Notes under the pieces: model-generated
Database searches by the model: none
Seen by the model: only the letters and a program-made list of their open reading frames with translations
What the model was told of the DNA's origin: nothing
Assembly (NCBI GenBank): GCA_913060815.1
Contig: CAJXSZ010000001.1
Span: 1-64,000 of the forward strand
DNA: 64,000 nucleotides
Direction: 5' to 3'
DNA from: an uncultured Sulfitobacter sp.
GTDB taxonomy: Bacteria > Pseudomonadota > Alphaproteobacteria > Rhodobacterales > Rhodobacteraceae
Program-made: the position numbers and the translations under genes
Shown here: positions 44,590 to 54,458 of the stretch, in pieces
How the letters are laid out: every line of letters starts with the position of its first letter
Position numbering within the stretch: the stretch's first letter is position 1

Positions 44590-46681
44590 GAGCGAGCTGC
44601 GCGGCCGCCCACTGGATGATCTTACGTGGAACACGCTGGAGGGGCTGGATGTGGCCCCGCTTTACACGGCCGAAGATTTGGTCGGTGTGGACCATTTGGG
44701 CGGCATCCCGGGGCAGGCGCCCTATACTCGCGGCGTAAAGGCCACGATGTACGCAGGCCGCCCGTGGACCATCCGCCAATACGCGGGCTTCTCAACGGCT
44801 GAGGAATCCAACGCCTTCTATCGCCGCGCGCTCGATGCGGGGCAGCAGGGTGTTTCCGTAGCCTTCGATCTGGCCACCCACCGTGGCTACGACAGTGACC
44901 ACCCCCGTGTCGAAGGGGATGTGGGTAAAGCAGGCGTAGCGATTGACAGCGTCGAGGACATGAAAATCCTTTTCGACGGTATCCCGCTGGATAAAGTCAG
45001 CGTTTCCATGACCATGAACGGCGCCGTTATCCCGATCCTCGCCAATTTTATCGTTGCAGGCGAAGAGCAGGGGCACAGCCGTTCCGTTCTCGCAGGCACC
45101 ATCCAGAACGACATTCTCAAAGAATTCATGGTGCGCAACACCTACATCTACCCGCCAGAGCCTTCGATGAAGATCATCGCGGATATTATCGAATATACCG
45201 CCAACGAAATGCCGAAATTCAATTCCATTTCGATCTCGGGCTATCACATGCAGGAAGCTGGCGCGAACCTCGTGCAAGAGCTGGCCTTTACCCTCGCCGA
45301 TGGACGCGAATACGTGCGCACAGCAATCGCTGCGGGCATGGACGTGGATAAATTCGCCCCGCGCCTAAGCTTTTTCTTCTGCATCGGCATGAACTTTTTC
45401 ATGGAGGCGGCCAAGCTGCGCGCAGCACGTCTGCTCTGGTCCCGCATCATGGCGGAGTTCGAGCCGAAGAACCCCAAGTCCTCCATGCTGCGCACCCATT
45501 GCCAAACCAGTGGCGTCAGCCTGCAAGAGCAGGATCCCTATAACAACGTGATCCGCACCGCTTATGAGGCGATGTCAGCGGTCCTTGGCGGTACCCAATC
45601 GCTGCACACCAACGCGCTGGATGAGGCGATTGCTCTGCCTACCGAAAACTCCAGCCGCATCGCGCGCAACACGCAGCTGATCCTTCAGGAAGAAACGGGC
45701 GTCACCAATGTCGTCGACCCACTCGCGGGCAGCTATTATGTCGAAAAGCTGACCCATGATATGGCAGAGGCCGCGTGGAAGCTGATCGAGGAAGTCGAGG
45801 AAATGGGCGGCATGACCAAGGCCGTGGCCAGCGGCATGCCGAAACTGCGCATCGAGGAGGCCGCGGCCCAGCGGCAGGCGGGACAAGACCGTGGTACCGA
45901 TGTGATTGTTGGCGTGAACAAATACCGCCGCGAGAAAGAGGACGAGATCGATATTCTCGACGTCGACAACGTCGCCGTGCGCGACAGCCAGATCAAGCGC
46001 CTCGAGAGCATTCGTGCCAGCCGCAACACCGCAGATGTCGAGCACGCGCTGCATGAGCTTACCCGCCGCGCCCGTGAGGGTGGCAACCTGCTGGAAGCCG
46101 CCGTTGAAGCCGCCCGCGCCCGCGCCACCGTAGGAGAGATCAGCATGGCCATGGAAGAAGAATTCGGCCGCCACCGTGCGGAAGTCAAAACGCTCGCGGG
46201 TGTCTACGGTGCGGCCTATGAAGGCGACGAAGGTTTTGCCGCGATCCAGAAATCAGTAGAGGAATTTGCCGAGGCCGAGGGCCGACGCCCGCGCATGCTG
46301 GTGGTCAAAATGGGTCAGGACGGCCACGACCGCGGAGCCAAGGTTATCGCCACTGCCTTTGCCGATATCGGCTTTGACGTGGATGTAGGGCCACTGTTCC
46401 AAACACCCGCCGAAGCAGCGCAGGACGCCGTGGACAACGATGTTCACGTCATCGGCATCAGCTCGCAAGCGGCAGGCCACAAGACGCTGGCGCCGCAATT
46501 GGTCAAAGCGCTCAAAGATGCGGGCGCCGAGGATATTCTGGTCATTTGTGGCGGCGTCATTCCGCAGCAGGATTACCAATACCTCTATGATGCAGGGGTA
46601 AAGGCAATCTTCGGACCGGGCACGAACATCCCCGATGCGGCCCAAGACATCCTGAAACTCATCCGTGCAGCAAACGCATGA
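44537..46681 (+). CDS. scpA: Methylmalonyl-CoA mutase
   Basis: 714 residues, single-chain adenosylcobalamin enzyme turning (R)-methylmalonyl-CoA into succinyl-CoA. N-terminal TIM-barrel domain (about 1-560) with [19 protein letters not shown] [34 protein letters not shown], and [20 protein letters not shown]. The C-terminal B12-binding domain has DGHDRGAK with cobalt-ligand His597, then GGVIPQQDY. Functions downstream of PccAB. The ATG lies inside the preceding gene (53-base overlap); AAAGGACAG precedes it. No MeaB chaperone gene is in view. Confidence 0.97.
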   Translation: MTNKPTPGSKDDWRKLAESELRGRPLDDLTWNTLEGLDVAPLYTAEDLVGVDHLGGIPGQAPYTRGVKATMYAGRPWTIRQYAGFSTAEESNAFYRRALDAGQQGVSVAFDLATHRGYDSDHPRVEGDVGKAGVAIDSVEDMKILFDGIPLDKVSVSMTMNGAVIPILANFIVAGEEQGHSRSVLAGTIQNDILKEFMVRNTYIYPPEPSMKIIADIIEYTANEMPKFNSISISGYHMQEAGANLVQELAFTLADGREYVRTAIAAGMDVDKFAPRLSFFFCIGMNFFMEAAKLRAARLLWSRIMAEFEPKNPKSSMLRTHCQTSGVSLQEQDPYNNVIRTAYEAMSAVLGGTQSLHTNALDEAIALPTENSSRIARNTQLILQEETGVTNVVDPLAGSYYVEKLTHDMAEAAWKLIEEVEEMGGMTKAVASGMPKLRIEEAAAQRQAGQDRGTDVIVGVNKYRREKEDEIDILDVDNVAVRDSQIKRLESIRASRNTADVEHALHELTRRAREGGNLLEAAVEAARARATVGEISMAMEEEFGRHRAEVKTLAGVYGAAYEGDEGFAAIQKSVEEFAEAEGRRPRMLVVKMGQDGHDRGAKVIATAFADIGFDVDVGPLFQTPAEAAQDAVDNDVHVIGISSQAAGHKTLAPQLVKALKDAGAEDILVICGGVIPQQDYQYLYDAGVKAIFGPGTNIPDAAQDILKLIRAANA

Positions 46682-47292
46682 TCACCTTTGATCATGTCGC
46701 GGTGGCGGGGCAGACCCTCGCCGCTGCAACGGCCCACGCGGAGGCTGCGCTCGGTGTCACGCTACAAGAGGGCGGCGAACACGCGGTGTTTCATACCCAC
46801 AACACACTGTTGGGTCTGGAGGATGGCCTCTATCTGGAGGCGATTGCGATCAATCCTGACGCACCGAAGCCCGAGCGAGCGCGCTGGTTTGATCTGGATA
46901 ATTTCGCAGGTAAACCACGCCTGACCAACTGGATATGCCGCTGTGACGATCTGGACGCAACGCTGGCCGCACTGCCTGAGGGATTTGGCACGCCTGTCGA
47001 TCTGCAGCGTGGCGATCTGCGCTGGCGTATGGCGGTGCCGCACTCAGGCGTGTTGCCCTATGACAATTGCGCGCCTGCGCTGATCGAATGGATCGGCGAT
47101 GCCCATCCCGCGCCGCGTCTGACGCAACAGGGGTGCGCTTTGACAACGCTTGAGGTCCATCACCCGCAGGCTGCTGCCTTGGGCGCCCTGCTTGCCCCCG
47201 TGCTCACCGATGCACGCATTAGCTTTCACCCAGGGGCTGCGGCGCTGAAGGCCGCGTTCAAGACACCGAACGGCCCCGCAACCTTGTGCTGA
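46678..47292 (+). CDS. VOC-fold (glyoxalase-like) protein
   Basis: 204 residues with [26 protein letters not shown] and [18 protein letters not shown], the Glyoxalase_3-like VOC pattern. The first metal His (FDHV) is at residue 6. It overlaps the mutase gene by 4 bases (ATGA), so the two are translated together. VOC proteins include methylmalonyl-CoA epimerase, but that enzyme is shorter and has other conserved motifs, so an epimerase role is only a hypothesis. Confidence 0.75.
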   Translation: MITFDHVAVAGQTLAAATAHAEAALGVTLQEGGEHAVFHTHNTLLGLEDGLYLEAIAINPDAPKPERARWFDLDNFAGKPRLTNWICRCDDLDATLAALPEGFGTPVDLQRGDLRWRMAVPHSGVLPYDNCAPALIEWIGDAHPAPRLTQQGCALTTLEVHHPQAAALGALLAPVLTDARISFHPGAAALKAAFKTPNGPATLC

Positions 47293-47768
47293 TCCGCGCA
47301 GCGATCCCTGCGGATGTGCCCGTGATTGCATCACTTTGGAACGCGATGATCCGCGATACCACCGCGACGTTTACCAGCGTTCTCAAGACAGAGGACGATC
47401 TGCTTGAACTGCTTGAGGTACGTAGTGACGCTTTTCTGGTGGCGCAGATCGAGGGTACTGTCGCAGGCTTCATCACATGGGGGCCGTTCCGCAATGGTGA
47501 TGGCTATATCCATACCGCGGAGCACAGCATCATCACTGCGCGCAGCGGGCAAGGCATCGGTAAAGCATTGATGCAGGACGCTCTCGCAAAGGCACATGCG
47601 CAGGGCGTTCACACGCTCGTCGCCTGCATCGGCGGCGAAAATCACGCTGCGACAGCCTTTCACCGCAGGTTAGGGTTTGCAATGGCAGGCCAATTGCCAC
47701 AGGTAGGGCGCAAGTTGGATCGCTGGCATGACCTTATCTTGATGAGCAGGCCCACGTCTTCGTCCTGA
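47286..47768 (+). CDS. GNAT-family N-acetyltransferase
   Basis: 160 residues. Acetyl-CoA-binding motif ARSGQGIGKALMQDAL (about 90-105, the Q/RxxGxG/A loop) and a C-terminal GNAT beta-strand/helix region (NHAATAFHRRLGFAMAGQLP). It resembles phosphinothricin acetyltransferase-type PAT proteins ([28 protein letters not shown]). Substrate unknown. GTG start at 47286 overlaps the VOC gene by 7 bases. Confidence 0.85.
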   Translation: MLIRAAIPADVPVIASLWNAMIRDTTATFTSVLKTEDDLLELLEVRSDAFLVAQIEGTVAGFITWGPFRNGDGYIHTAEHSIITARSGQGIGKALMQDALAKAHAQGVHTLVACIGGENHAATAFHRRLGFAMAGQLPQVGRKLDRWHDLILMSRPTSSS

Positions 47769-47799
47769 CAAATGCCCGCGTGCCCGTTAAGGTAGCCCT

Positions 47800-48480
47800 A
47801 TGTCAATCTGGACCCGCATAACCGAGGCGATCTCGGCCCTTGCCTCTGGCGAAGGGCTCGCATCGGTATTCGACAAACTACGCAGCGCGCCCGAGCGCTC
47901 CGTGGGCTTTACCATCGCTGTCATCGCACTCGGGGCCAAGATGGCGAAGGCAGACGGGCAGGTCACCCGCGACGAGGTCACGGCCTTTCGTGAGGTCTTC
48001 CAGATCGCGGATGGGGATGCGGCAGGGGCGGCAAAGGTATTCAATCTTGCGCGCACCGATGTGGCGGGCTTCGACGAGTATGCGCGGCGGATCAAGGGGA
48101 TGTTTGGCGATGACATGCCTTTGCTCAGCGATCTGATGGAGGGGCTCTTTCACATCGCCATGGCCGACGGCATCTATCACCCCAACGAGAATGCGTTTCT
48201 GGAGGAAGTAGCCAAGATTTTCAGTCTCCCCCATGGCGAATTCGAGGCGCTGCGAGCGCGGTTTGTGCCCAACAGCTCGCCCCTGCCGCACAGCGTTCTG
48301 GGCATTGCCCCAGATGCCAGTGTCGAGGAGGCGCGCAGCGCTTGGCGCAAGTTGGTGCGCGCCAATCACCCAGATGCGCTGACCGCACGCGGTCTGCCCG
48401 AAGAGGCCGTGAAGCTTGCCGAAAAGCGCATGATTGACATCAATCGCGCGTGGGAGACGATCTCGGGGAAGAGCATCTAA
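47800..48480 (+). CDS. DjlA-like TerB/J-domain co-chaperone
   Basis: 226 residues. TerB-like acidic helical domain at about 35-150 (AKMAKADGQVTRDEVTAFRE, MADGIYHPNENAFLEEVAKI) and a C-terminal J-domain (about 163-226) with LGIAPDASVEEARSAWRKLV. The HPD motif is NHPDALT, needed to stimulate DnaK ATPase. It lacks the membrane anchor of E. coli DjlA. It overlaps the following gene by one base. Confidence 0.85.
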   Translation: MSIWTRITEAISALASGEGLASVFDKLRSAPERSVGFTIAVIALGAKMAKADGQVTRDEVTAFREVFQIADGDAAGAAKVFNLARTDVAGFDEYARRIKGMFGDDMPLLSDLMEGLFHIAMADGIYHPNENAFLEEVAKIFSLPHGEFEALRARFVPNSSPLPHSVLGIAPDASVEEARSAWRKLVRANHPDALTARGLPEEAVKLAEKRMIDINRAWETISGKSI

Positions 48481-49505
48481 TGCGGCTGGCTACCTATAAC
48501 GTCGAATGGTTCGCCAATCTCTTTGATGACGAGGATGAACTGTTGCCCGATGAGGGGTGGTCGGGCCGCTGGAATGTGACCCGCGCGGACCAGATCTCGG
48601 CGCTGGGTCAGGTGTTTACAGCCCTTGATGCGGATGCAGTCATGGTGATCGAAGCCCCTGACGCGGGCCGCACCCATAACGGCGAAAAAGCACTCGAGAT
48701 TTTTGCCGCCCGCTTTGATCTACGCGCACGGCGTGCTGTGTTGGGCTTTGCCAATGACACACGACAGGAGATTGCGCTTCTTTATGATCCCGACGTTCTC
48801 ACCGTGCACCATGATCCCCAAGGGCAGGCCACGGATGCCGACGGGGCTGGGGGCGCTCCGCGCTTTGACGGTACGCTCCGCATTGATCTCGATATTGATG
48901 CGACCGAGGACAAGGTCGTTTTCTCCAAACCGCCGCTTGAGCTGGCGCTGCAAACCGCCTCGGGGTTTGATTTCCGCATGATCGGTGCGCATCTGAAATC
49001 GAAGGCGCCGCATGGGGCGCGTGACGACGCGCATGCGCTTCAAATCTCCATCGCCAATCGGCGCAAGCAACTGGCCCAAGCCGTCTGGATGCGCCGTCGC
49101 ATTGATGCTGTCGTCGGGGCAGGCACGCCGCTGATGGTGATGGGCGATCTTAATGATGGTCCCGGTCTGGACGTTTTCGAAGACCTCTTCGGGCGCTCTT
49201 CCGTGGAGGTCATCCTTGGCAATCGAGGCGATTATCCGCTGTTTGACCCCCATGCAGCGCGGGCTTTAGGGCAGCGCATCGGTGCGATGCCGACTACGTC
49301 ACGCTTCTGGATCAGGCCCGAGAAACGGTTTCTGCAAGCACTGCTGGATTACATCATGGTCTGTCCCGCGCTGCGAGCGAAGAGCCCGTCATGGCGCATC
49401 TGGCACCCGCTGGATGATCCAGCCTGCTGGGCTGATCCCGTTTTGCGCGATGCATTGGTGACAGCCTCGGATCATTTCCCCGTAAGCCTTGATATCGATC
49501 TGTAA
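48480..49505 (+). CDS. Endonuclease/exonuclease/phosphatase family protein
   Basis: 341 residues. EEP-fold Mg2+ phosphoesterase: MRLATYNVEWFANLF at the N-terminus, VIEAPDAG, MGDLNDGPGLDVFEDL, and the C-terminal SDHFPVSLDIDL with catalytic Asp-His. No signal peptide, so an intracellular nuclease or phosphatase. Translationally coupled to the DjlA-like gene (TAATG). Confidence 0.85.
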   Translation: MRLATYNVEWFANLFDDEDELLPDEGWSGRWNVTRADQISALGQVFTALDADAVMVIEAPDAGRTHNGEKALEIFAARFDLRARRAVLGFANDTRQEIALLYDPDVLTVHHDPQGQATDADGAGGAPRFDGTLRIDLDIDATEDKVVFSKPPLELALQTASGFDFRMIGAHLKSKAPHGARDDAHALQISIANRRKQLAQAVWMRRRIDAVVGAGTPLMVMGDLNDGPGLDVFEDLFGRSSVEVILGNRGDYPLFDPHAARALGQRIGAMPTTSRFWIRPEKRFLQALLDYIMVCPALRAKSPSWRIWHPLDDPACWADPVLRDALVTASDHFPVSLDIDL

Positions 49506-49543
49506 GATTTGGTGATCGGCCTAATTGCCCCTATATTGGGTTT

Positions 49544-49897
49544 ATGAAACAGATCATCACCGCTCCGCTTTTCGCCCTCATGCTTGCCACGCCCGCGCTC
49601 GGGCAGGACGAACCCTCCTTGATGGAACGCGGTGCAAAGCAGTTCTTTGAAGGGCTCATGCAGGAAATGGCCCCCGCGCTGGACGAGCTGACGCAGTTGA
49701 TGGAGGACGCAGGCCCCGCCTTACAGGAGTTCATGGCCGAGATGGGGCCAAAGCTGAGCGCGGTTCTCGAAGAGGTTGAGGATTGGAGCCAGTATGAAGC
49801 ACCAGAGGTGCAGCCTAATGGTGATATCATCATCCGCCGCAAACCTGACGCACCCGAGCTCACACCAGAAGAAGAAATGCCGCAGATCGAGCTTTAG
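49544..49897 (+). CDS. Secreted acidic hypothetical protein
   Basis: 117 residues. Signal peptide MKQIITAPLFALMLATPALG, then a helical, Met/Glu-rich segment (GLMQEMAPALDELTQLMEDA, GPALQEFMAEMGPKLSAVLE) and a conserved C-terminal end EAPEVQPNGDIIIRRKPDAP. I recognise this as a common roseobacter periplasmic protein, sometimes mis-annotated as an AAA ATPase; there is no P-loop. The stop overlaps the convergent ppx stop. Confidence 0.75.
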   Translation: MKQIITAPLFALMLATPALGQDEPSLMERGAKQFFEGLMQEMAPALDELTQLMEDAGPALQEFMAEMGPKLSAVLEEVEDWSQYEAPEVQPNGDIIIRRKPDAPELTPEEEMPQIEL

Positions 49898-51459
49898 CCT
49901 TTGGTGGCTTTCACAATCGCTTCGGCCCCCAAGGCGGTGGCAAGTGAGGTAAAGCGCGCTTGCGCCACTTCACCAAAGAGCGGCATCATCTCGGCGCTGA
50001 GCCGCAGATGCAGTTCCTTCTTCTTCGGGTGCCATCGCATCTCTCCCAGCTCTGCCACCTTATCCATCCAAAGCATCGCGCCAAAGCGCATGGCCTTGCC
50101 CAGAATTTCGGCCTCGCTGCTGGACTGTTCATCAAGCATCTCGATGAGATCGCCAAATCGCGGGCTGCGTTTGCTGGAATAGCGGTTCATCAGCGCCAGC
50201 CCCACAAATATCCGCTCCGAGTGTTTCAGCCCGCCAAGGTTGGCGCGGGTGGCATTGTCGAAACAGACTTCGGCGCGGTAATCGGGATGCGCACGCCAGC
50301 TTACATCGTGCAGCAGGCACGCGGCCTTAACAAGCCGTTTGCGCGGCTCTGGCGCGGATTTATAGAGCGGCAAGATGAAGTTATAGAGCATCTTGCCAAA
50401 ACCCGGACTGCGCGCATCCTTATCCTCAACAAAGCGGCACGCCTCGATCAGCGGATCACGGTCACGCAGGCGCTGTGGCATTTGCTCGTACAGCATCCCC
50501 TCGCGGATACCGTAACTGGAGATAGCGATGTCTTTGGGTTTGAACGTCTTGACCAGACGGCTCAGGACTTCGCAGGCATAGGGCACCAGACTGGCCCGCG
50601 CCGAAGACACTCCCGCCTCTGCCCTTAGCTCTTCCATATTGGCGTCATGAATGAATTGGATCGTTTCGCGCACCGATTTGCGGGTCATGCGGTATTCATG
50701 CAGCACGTGTAGCGGGTAGCCGCGGCGGATCATGTCGATCCGTGCAATCGCCCGCCACGAGCCGCCCACAAGGAACAAGCGGTCGCGCTGGTCGCCCATC
50801 TTTTCGGCAAGCCCCTGCATCGTCTCCTTGATATGGGCATTACGCGCCTTGGCACCGCCCTTGATATCGCGCAGCTTTAGCGGCCCGAGCGAGGAGGTCA
50901 CCCGTTTGCCCACGCGCCCGCCGCTGATCTCGGCCAGCTCAAGCGAGGAGCCCCCGATGTCACAGACCAGACCATAAGCGCCGGGCCAGCCCAAAAGCAC
51001 CCCTTGCGCCGAAAGGCGCGCCTCTTCTTTACCGTCGATGACCCAGATTTTGATGCCTGTTTGGGCGCGAACCTCATCGCAGAAGTCGCGTCCGTCCGTG
51101 GCATCGCGCACGGCGGCCGTGGCCACGGCGGTCAGCTCCGACAGGCCCATCCCCTCCGCCAGCTTGGCAAAACGGTGCATCGCGGACAGGGCGCGCACGC
51201 GGCCCTCGGGCGACAGATGGCCTGTGTCGGCCATGCCAGCGCCCAAGGCGCACATAATTTTCTCGTTGTAGAAATACGCAGGACTGCGTGCAGCCCCGTC
51301 AAACACCACCATCCGGACGGAGTTGGAACCTACATCGACCACACCCACACGCCGCAGCGCCCGAGCGCCCGGATCTTGGAAGAGGGGTTTGCCAAATAGC
51401 CCCAGATCGGCCACGCCGGTTTCGGGAACGGAGGGGGACGTGGTCTTGGATTCAGGCAT
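49894..51459 (-). CDS. ppx: Exopolyphosphatase (Ppx/GppA)
   Basis: 521 residues of the ASKHA-fold Ppx/GppA family. N-terminal VVDVGSNSVRMVVFDG (phosphate 1 loop) is near 38-53, VATAAVRDATDG and VCDIGGSSLELAE (about 165-177) bind phosphate and metal. A C-terminal HD-like helical domain follows (about 330-521, LLHDVSWRAHPDYR). Degrades polyphosphate from its ends or hydrolyses pppGpp. Downstream of ppk, 90 bases apart, the common ppk-ppx order. Confidence 0.94.
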   Translation of the reverse strand: MPESKTTSPSVPETGVADLGLFGKPLFQDPGARALRRVGVVDVGSNSVRMVVFDGAARSPAYFYNEKIMCALGAGMADTGHLSPEGRVRALSAMHRFAKLAEGMGLSELTAVATAAVRDATDGRDFCDEVRAQTGIKIWVIDGKEEARLSAQGVLLGWPGAYGLVCDIGGSSLELAEISGGRVGKRVTSSLGPLKLRDIKGGAKARNAHIKETMQGLAEKMGDQRDRLFLVGGSWRAIARIDMIRRGYPLHVLHEYRMTRKSVRETIQFIHDANMEELRAEAGVSSARASLVPYACEVLSRLVKTFKPKDIAISSYGIREGMLYEQMPQRLRDRDPLIEACRFVEDKDARSPGFGKMLYNFILPLYKSAPEPRKRLVKAACLLHDVSWRAHPDYRAEVCFDNATRANLGGLKHSERIFVGLALMNRYSSKRSPRFGDLIEMLDEQSSSEAEILGKAMRFGAMLWMDKVAELGEMRWHPKKKELHLRLSAEMMPLFGEVAQARFTSLATALGAEAIVKATKG

Positions 51460-51549
51460 GCGCGCTCCGCTCGGTGGGGCGAAAAGTTGTGGCAGGTTCG
51501 CCCATCAACCCTTCTGCGTCAATCGCTAACAGTCTTGGCTGCCGCAGGA

Positions 51550-53724
51550 TCAATCCTTGGTGTGGGTCAGCTTGGGCACATCCGATGCCCCCGCCGATCC
51601 GCGCCCCGACAACGACGGATTTTCCATAAAGAAGCGGTGACAGTTAAAGGCAAACTCTCCCTCAGGGAGAGGCGGGCGGGTAAAGCTGCCGTCAGGAGCC
51701 ATGACCCAGCTCTGCGCGATGTCGGCCAGATTCGCGGCCATGATCTGGCTGGTGATCTGGGCTTTGACGGTGGCGTTGTTGATCTCGACCAAAGTCTCGA
51801 CACGGCGGTTGAGGTTGCGGCCCATCCAATCGGCACTCGAGATAAACACACGCGCCTTTTTGTGTGGCAAGCCGTAGCCATTGCCGAAACACACGATGCG
51901 GCTGTGCTCAAGGAAGCGGCCCACGATGGATTTCACGCGGATGTTCTCCGACAGCCCCTTGATGCCGGGGCGCAGCGCGCAAATGCCGCGGATAACAAGG
52001 CTGATCTGCACGCCCGCATTCGAGGCCGCATAAAGCGCGTCGATGACCTCGTCGTCCACAAGGCTGTTCATTTTGGCCCAGATCACGGCGGGCTTGCCTG
52101 CCTGTGCATGTGCGGCCTCTGCGGCAATCATCTCCAGCAGGCGCGGCTTGAGCGTGGTCGGCGAAATAGCGAGATTGTCCAGATGCGCAGGCTGCGCATA
52201 TCCCGACAAATAGTTGAACACTTTGGTCGCATCGCGCCCCAGTGATTTGTCGCAAGTAAACAGGCTGAGGTCCGTATACACCCGCGCCGTGATGGGGTGG
52301 TAGTTGCCTGTGCCATAATGGGTGTAGGTCACCAGCTCACTGCCCTCGCGGCGCACGACGGTGCTGATTTTGGCGTGTGTTTTCAGGTCGATGAAACCGT
52401 AGACCACATGCGCTCCCGCCCGTTCCAGCCGCCGCGACTGGCGGATATTGGCAGCCTCGTCAAAGCGGGCTTTGAGCTCCACAAGCGCAGTGACGGACTT
52501 GCCGTCCTCCGCCGCCTCGCACAGCGCCTCGACAATCGGGCTGTCGCGTGAGGTGCGGTAGAGCGTCTGCTTGATCGCCACCACATTGGGATCGCGCGCG
52601 GCCTGTTGCAGGAAACGCACCACCATGTCGAACGTCTCATAGGGGTGGTGCAGTAGCATGTCCTTGGAGCGGATAGATTTGAACATATCGCCGTCATGGT
52701 CGGTCACACGCTCGGGCACACGCGGCGTGAACTGCGGCCACAGCAGATCAGGGCGGTCGTCCGTCACCAGCCCTGACAAATCGTCGATGCCGATCATGCC
52801 GTCAATCTCGATCACATCCTGCGGCTTTGCACCCAACTCGTGCATGATCGTGGCGAGCAGTTTGGGCGGCGCGCCTGCAGAATGGGTCATGCGTACGACT
52901 TCGCCACGGCGGCGGCGTTTCAGCGCAACCTCGAATTCGCGGACAAGGTCTTCGGCCTCGTCCTCGACCTCGAGATCGCTGTCGCGCAGCACGCGGAATT
53001 CGAAATGCGCCTTGAGGCGGTAGCCCGGGAACAAGTCGGGAATTTTCAGCACAAGCAGCTCTTCGAGCGGCAGGTAGCGTTTGCAGCCCTCTTCCGCTGG
53101 CAGGGTAACGAAACGGTCAATTTGCGCAGGGATGGGCAGCAGCGCCTGAAGCGGCTTTTTATCCTTGGTCCGCTCCAGCTGGACGGCCAGCGCAAAGCCC
53201 GTGTTGGGCAGAAACGGGAAAGGGTGCGCGGGATCAATTGCCAGCGGCGAGAGTACCGCGAACACTTGGGCCAGAAAAATGTCGTCCAGTGCTGCGCGAT
53301 CTGCGTCTGTCAGATCATCAAGCGTCTCCAGCATGATGTTCTGAGCATCCATCTCGCACAGCAGGTTGGCCAGTATCTCTTGTTGGCGCTGCATCAAGGC
53401 ACGGGCGTTCTGGTTGATAAGTTGGAGTTGCTCGGCGGGGGTCAGCCCGTCAGCGGCGGGGGTGGTGTTGCCCGCCTGCGCCAACTCGCGCAGACCTGCC
53501 ACGCGGACGGTATAGAATTCGTCCAGATTGTCAGCGCTGATTGACAGGAACCGCAGCCGCTCCAACAGCGGTACGCGAGGGTTCTCGGCCTCTTCGACGA
53601 CGCGCCAGTTAAAACCAAGCCAGCTAAGCTCGCGGTTCTGGAAGCGCGCGGGTCCGCTCAGATCGAGATCGGGAAGGTCGGCGGGCGCGTCATAAGGCGC
53701 GGTAAGGAAATCAGCATCAGACAT
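51550..53724 (-). CDS. ppk: Polyphosphate kinase 1
   Basis: 724 residues. Makes polyphosphate from ATP. The order N-domain ([19 protein letters not shown]), head domain, then two phospholipase-D-like catalytic domains is visible. The autophosphorylated His lies in [13 protein letters not shown], a second conserved His in the C-terminal catalytic domain. No Shine-Dalgarno sequence lies before the ATG; a TATATA is 7-14 bases upstream, suggesting a leaderless message. A Pho-box-like repeat overlaps it. Confidence 0.96.
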   Translation of the reverse strand: MSDADFLTAPYDAPADLPDLDLSGPARFQNRELSWLGFNWRVVEEAENPRVPLLERLRFLSISADNLDEFYTVRVAGLRELAQAGNTTPAADGLTPAEQLQLINQNARALMQRQQEILANLLCEMDAQNIMLETLDDLTDADRAALDDIFLAQVFAVLSPLAIDPAHPFPFLPNTGFALAVQLERTKDKKPLQALLPIPAQIDRFVTLPAEEGCKRYLPLEELLVLKIPDLFPGYRLKAHFEFRVLRDSDLEVEDEAEDLVREFEVALKRRRRGEVVRMTHSAGAPPKLLATIMHELGAKPQDVIEIDGMIGIDDLSGLVTDDRPDLLWPQFTPRVPERVTDHDGDMFKSIRSKDMLLHHPYETFDMVVRFLQQAARDPNVVAIKQTLYRTSRDSPIVEALCEAAEDGKSVTALVELKARFDEAANIRQSRRLERAGAHVVYGFIDLKTHAKISTVVRREGSELVTYTHYGTGNYHPITARVYTDLSLFTCDKSLGRDATKVFNYLSGYAQPAHLDNLAISPTTLKPRLLEMIAAEAAHAQAGKPAVIWAKMNSLVDDEVIDALYAASNAGVQISLVIRGICALRPGIKGLSENIRVKSIVGRFLEHSRIVCFGNGYGLPHKKARVFISSADWMGRNLNRRVETLVEINNATVKAQITSQIMAANLADIAQSWVMAPDGSFTRPPLPEGEFAFNCHRFFMENPSLSGRGSAGASDVPKLTHTKD

Positions 53725-53736
53725 AGGACTGTATAT

Positions 53737-53754
53737 ATACCAGAACTATAACAG
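53737..53754 (-). promoter_or_regulatory. Pho-box-like repeat before ppk
   Basis: On the minus strand CTGTTAT-AGTT-CTGGTAT fits the PhoB box pattern of two CTGTCAT-like 7-mers with a 4-base spacer (1 and 2 mismatches). It ends 12 bases before the ppk ATG, which is closer than in standard PhoB-activated promoters, so activity is uncertain. Confidence 0.4.
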
Positions 53755-53783
53755 GAATAAGACGTGTCGCGCAGTTTTCGTCG

Positions 53784-54458
53784 TTAGCTTTTGGCGCTGT
53801 CCATTACTTGTGCAGCCAGCGCGCGGGTAATGGGCCGTTTACGTGCGATGCTTTCGCGGTCGAGCGCGCGCACGATGCGGTTGGCCGCCGCAAACGAACG
53901 GTCCATGCGCTTGAGCAGATAGGGAATCAGATCAGGGGGCGGCATCAACTGGCGGTCTGCCAGCAGCTTGACCAGTACCGCCGACAAAAGCGCATCATCG
54001 GGCGCATCAATCGTAGCCTCCAGCGCCCCGCGCAAGCGGCTCACCAGATCGGGAAGCGTCAGACCCCAATGGGCGACATTGCCCGTCCCCGTAAGCAGCA
54101 GGGTATGGCCCTCGGCCAACACCATATTGTGCAGATGGAACAGAGCGGTCTGCGCCTCCGGCATGTCTGCGATCGCGTGCACATCCTCAACAGCGATATG
54201 GGTGCGCGCCAGTTTAGGCACATCATCCTCGGACAGATCGCGGGCTGCTATGATCTGTGCACCTGCCGCGTCAGCCCAGACATGGGTGAGGTGGGTCTTG
54301 CCGGCGCCTTCTGGTCCGCTGAGCACCATTTTGGCGCCGCTCCAGTTGCGCCAGTTCTCGATCATTGCCACGGCCATAGCGTTGCTATGGGCGACCAGAA
54401 AATCATCCCGTCCCCGCGCCGTGCGCACGGGCAGGTCAAAGCCGAGCTGCGTTGCCAT
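53784..54458 (-). CDS. Hda/DnaA-homologous replication regulator
   Basis: 224 residues with AAA+ features: QLGFDLPVRTARGRDDFLVA N-terminus, P-loop-like SGPEGAGKTHLTHVWADA (about 47-64), and VEDVHAIAD. HdaA in alphaproteobacteria stimulates DnaA-ATP hydrolysis with the beta clamp; QLGFDLP contains the clamp-binding motif. It lacks the DNA-binding domain of DnaA. Translationally coupled to the upstream AI-2E-type permease gene (1-base overlap), an association conserved in this group. Confidence 0.88.
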   Translation of the reverse strand: MATQLGFDLPVRTARGRDDFLVAHSNAMAVAMIENWRNWSGAKMVLSGPEGAGKTHLTHVWADAAGAQIIAARDLSEDDVPKLARTHIAVEDVHAIADMPEAQTALFHLHNMVLAEGHTLLLTGTGNVAHWGLTLPDLVSRLRGALEATIDAPDDALLSAVLVKLLADRQLMPPPDLIPYLLKRMDRSFAAANRIVRALDRESIARKRPITRALAAQVMDSAKS

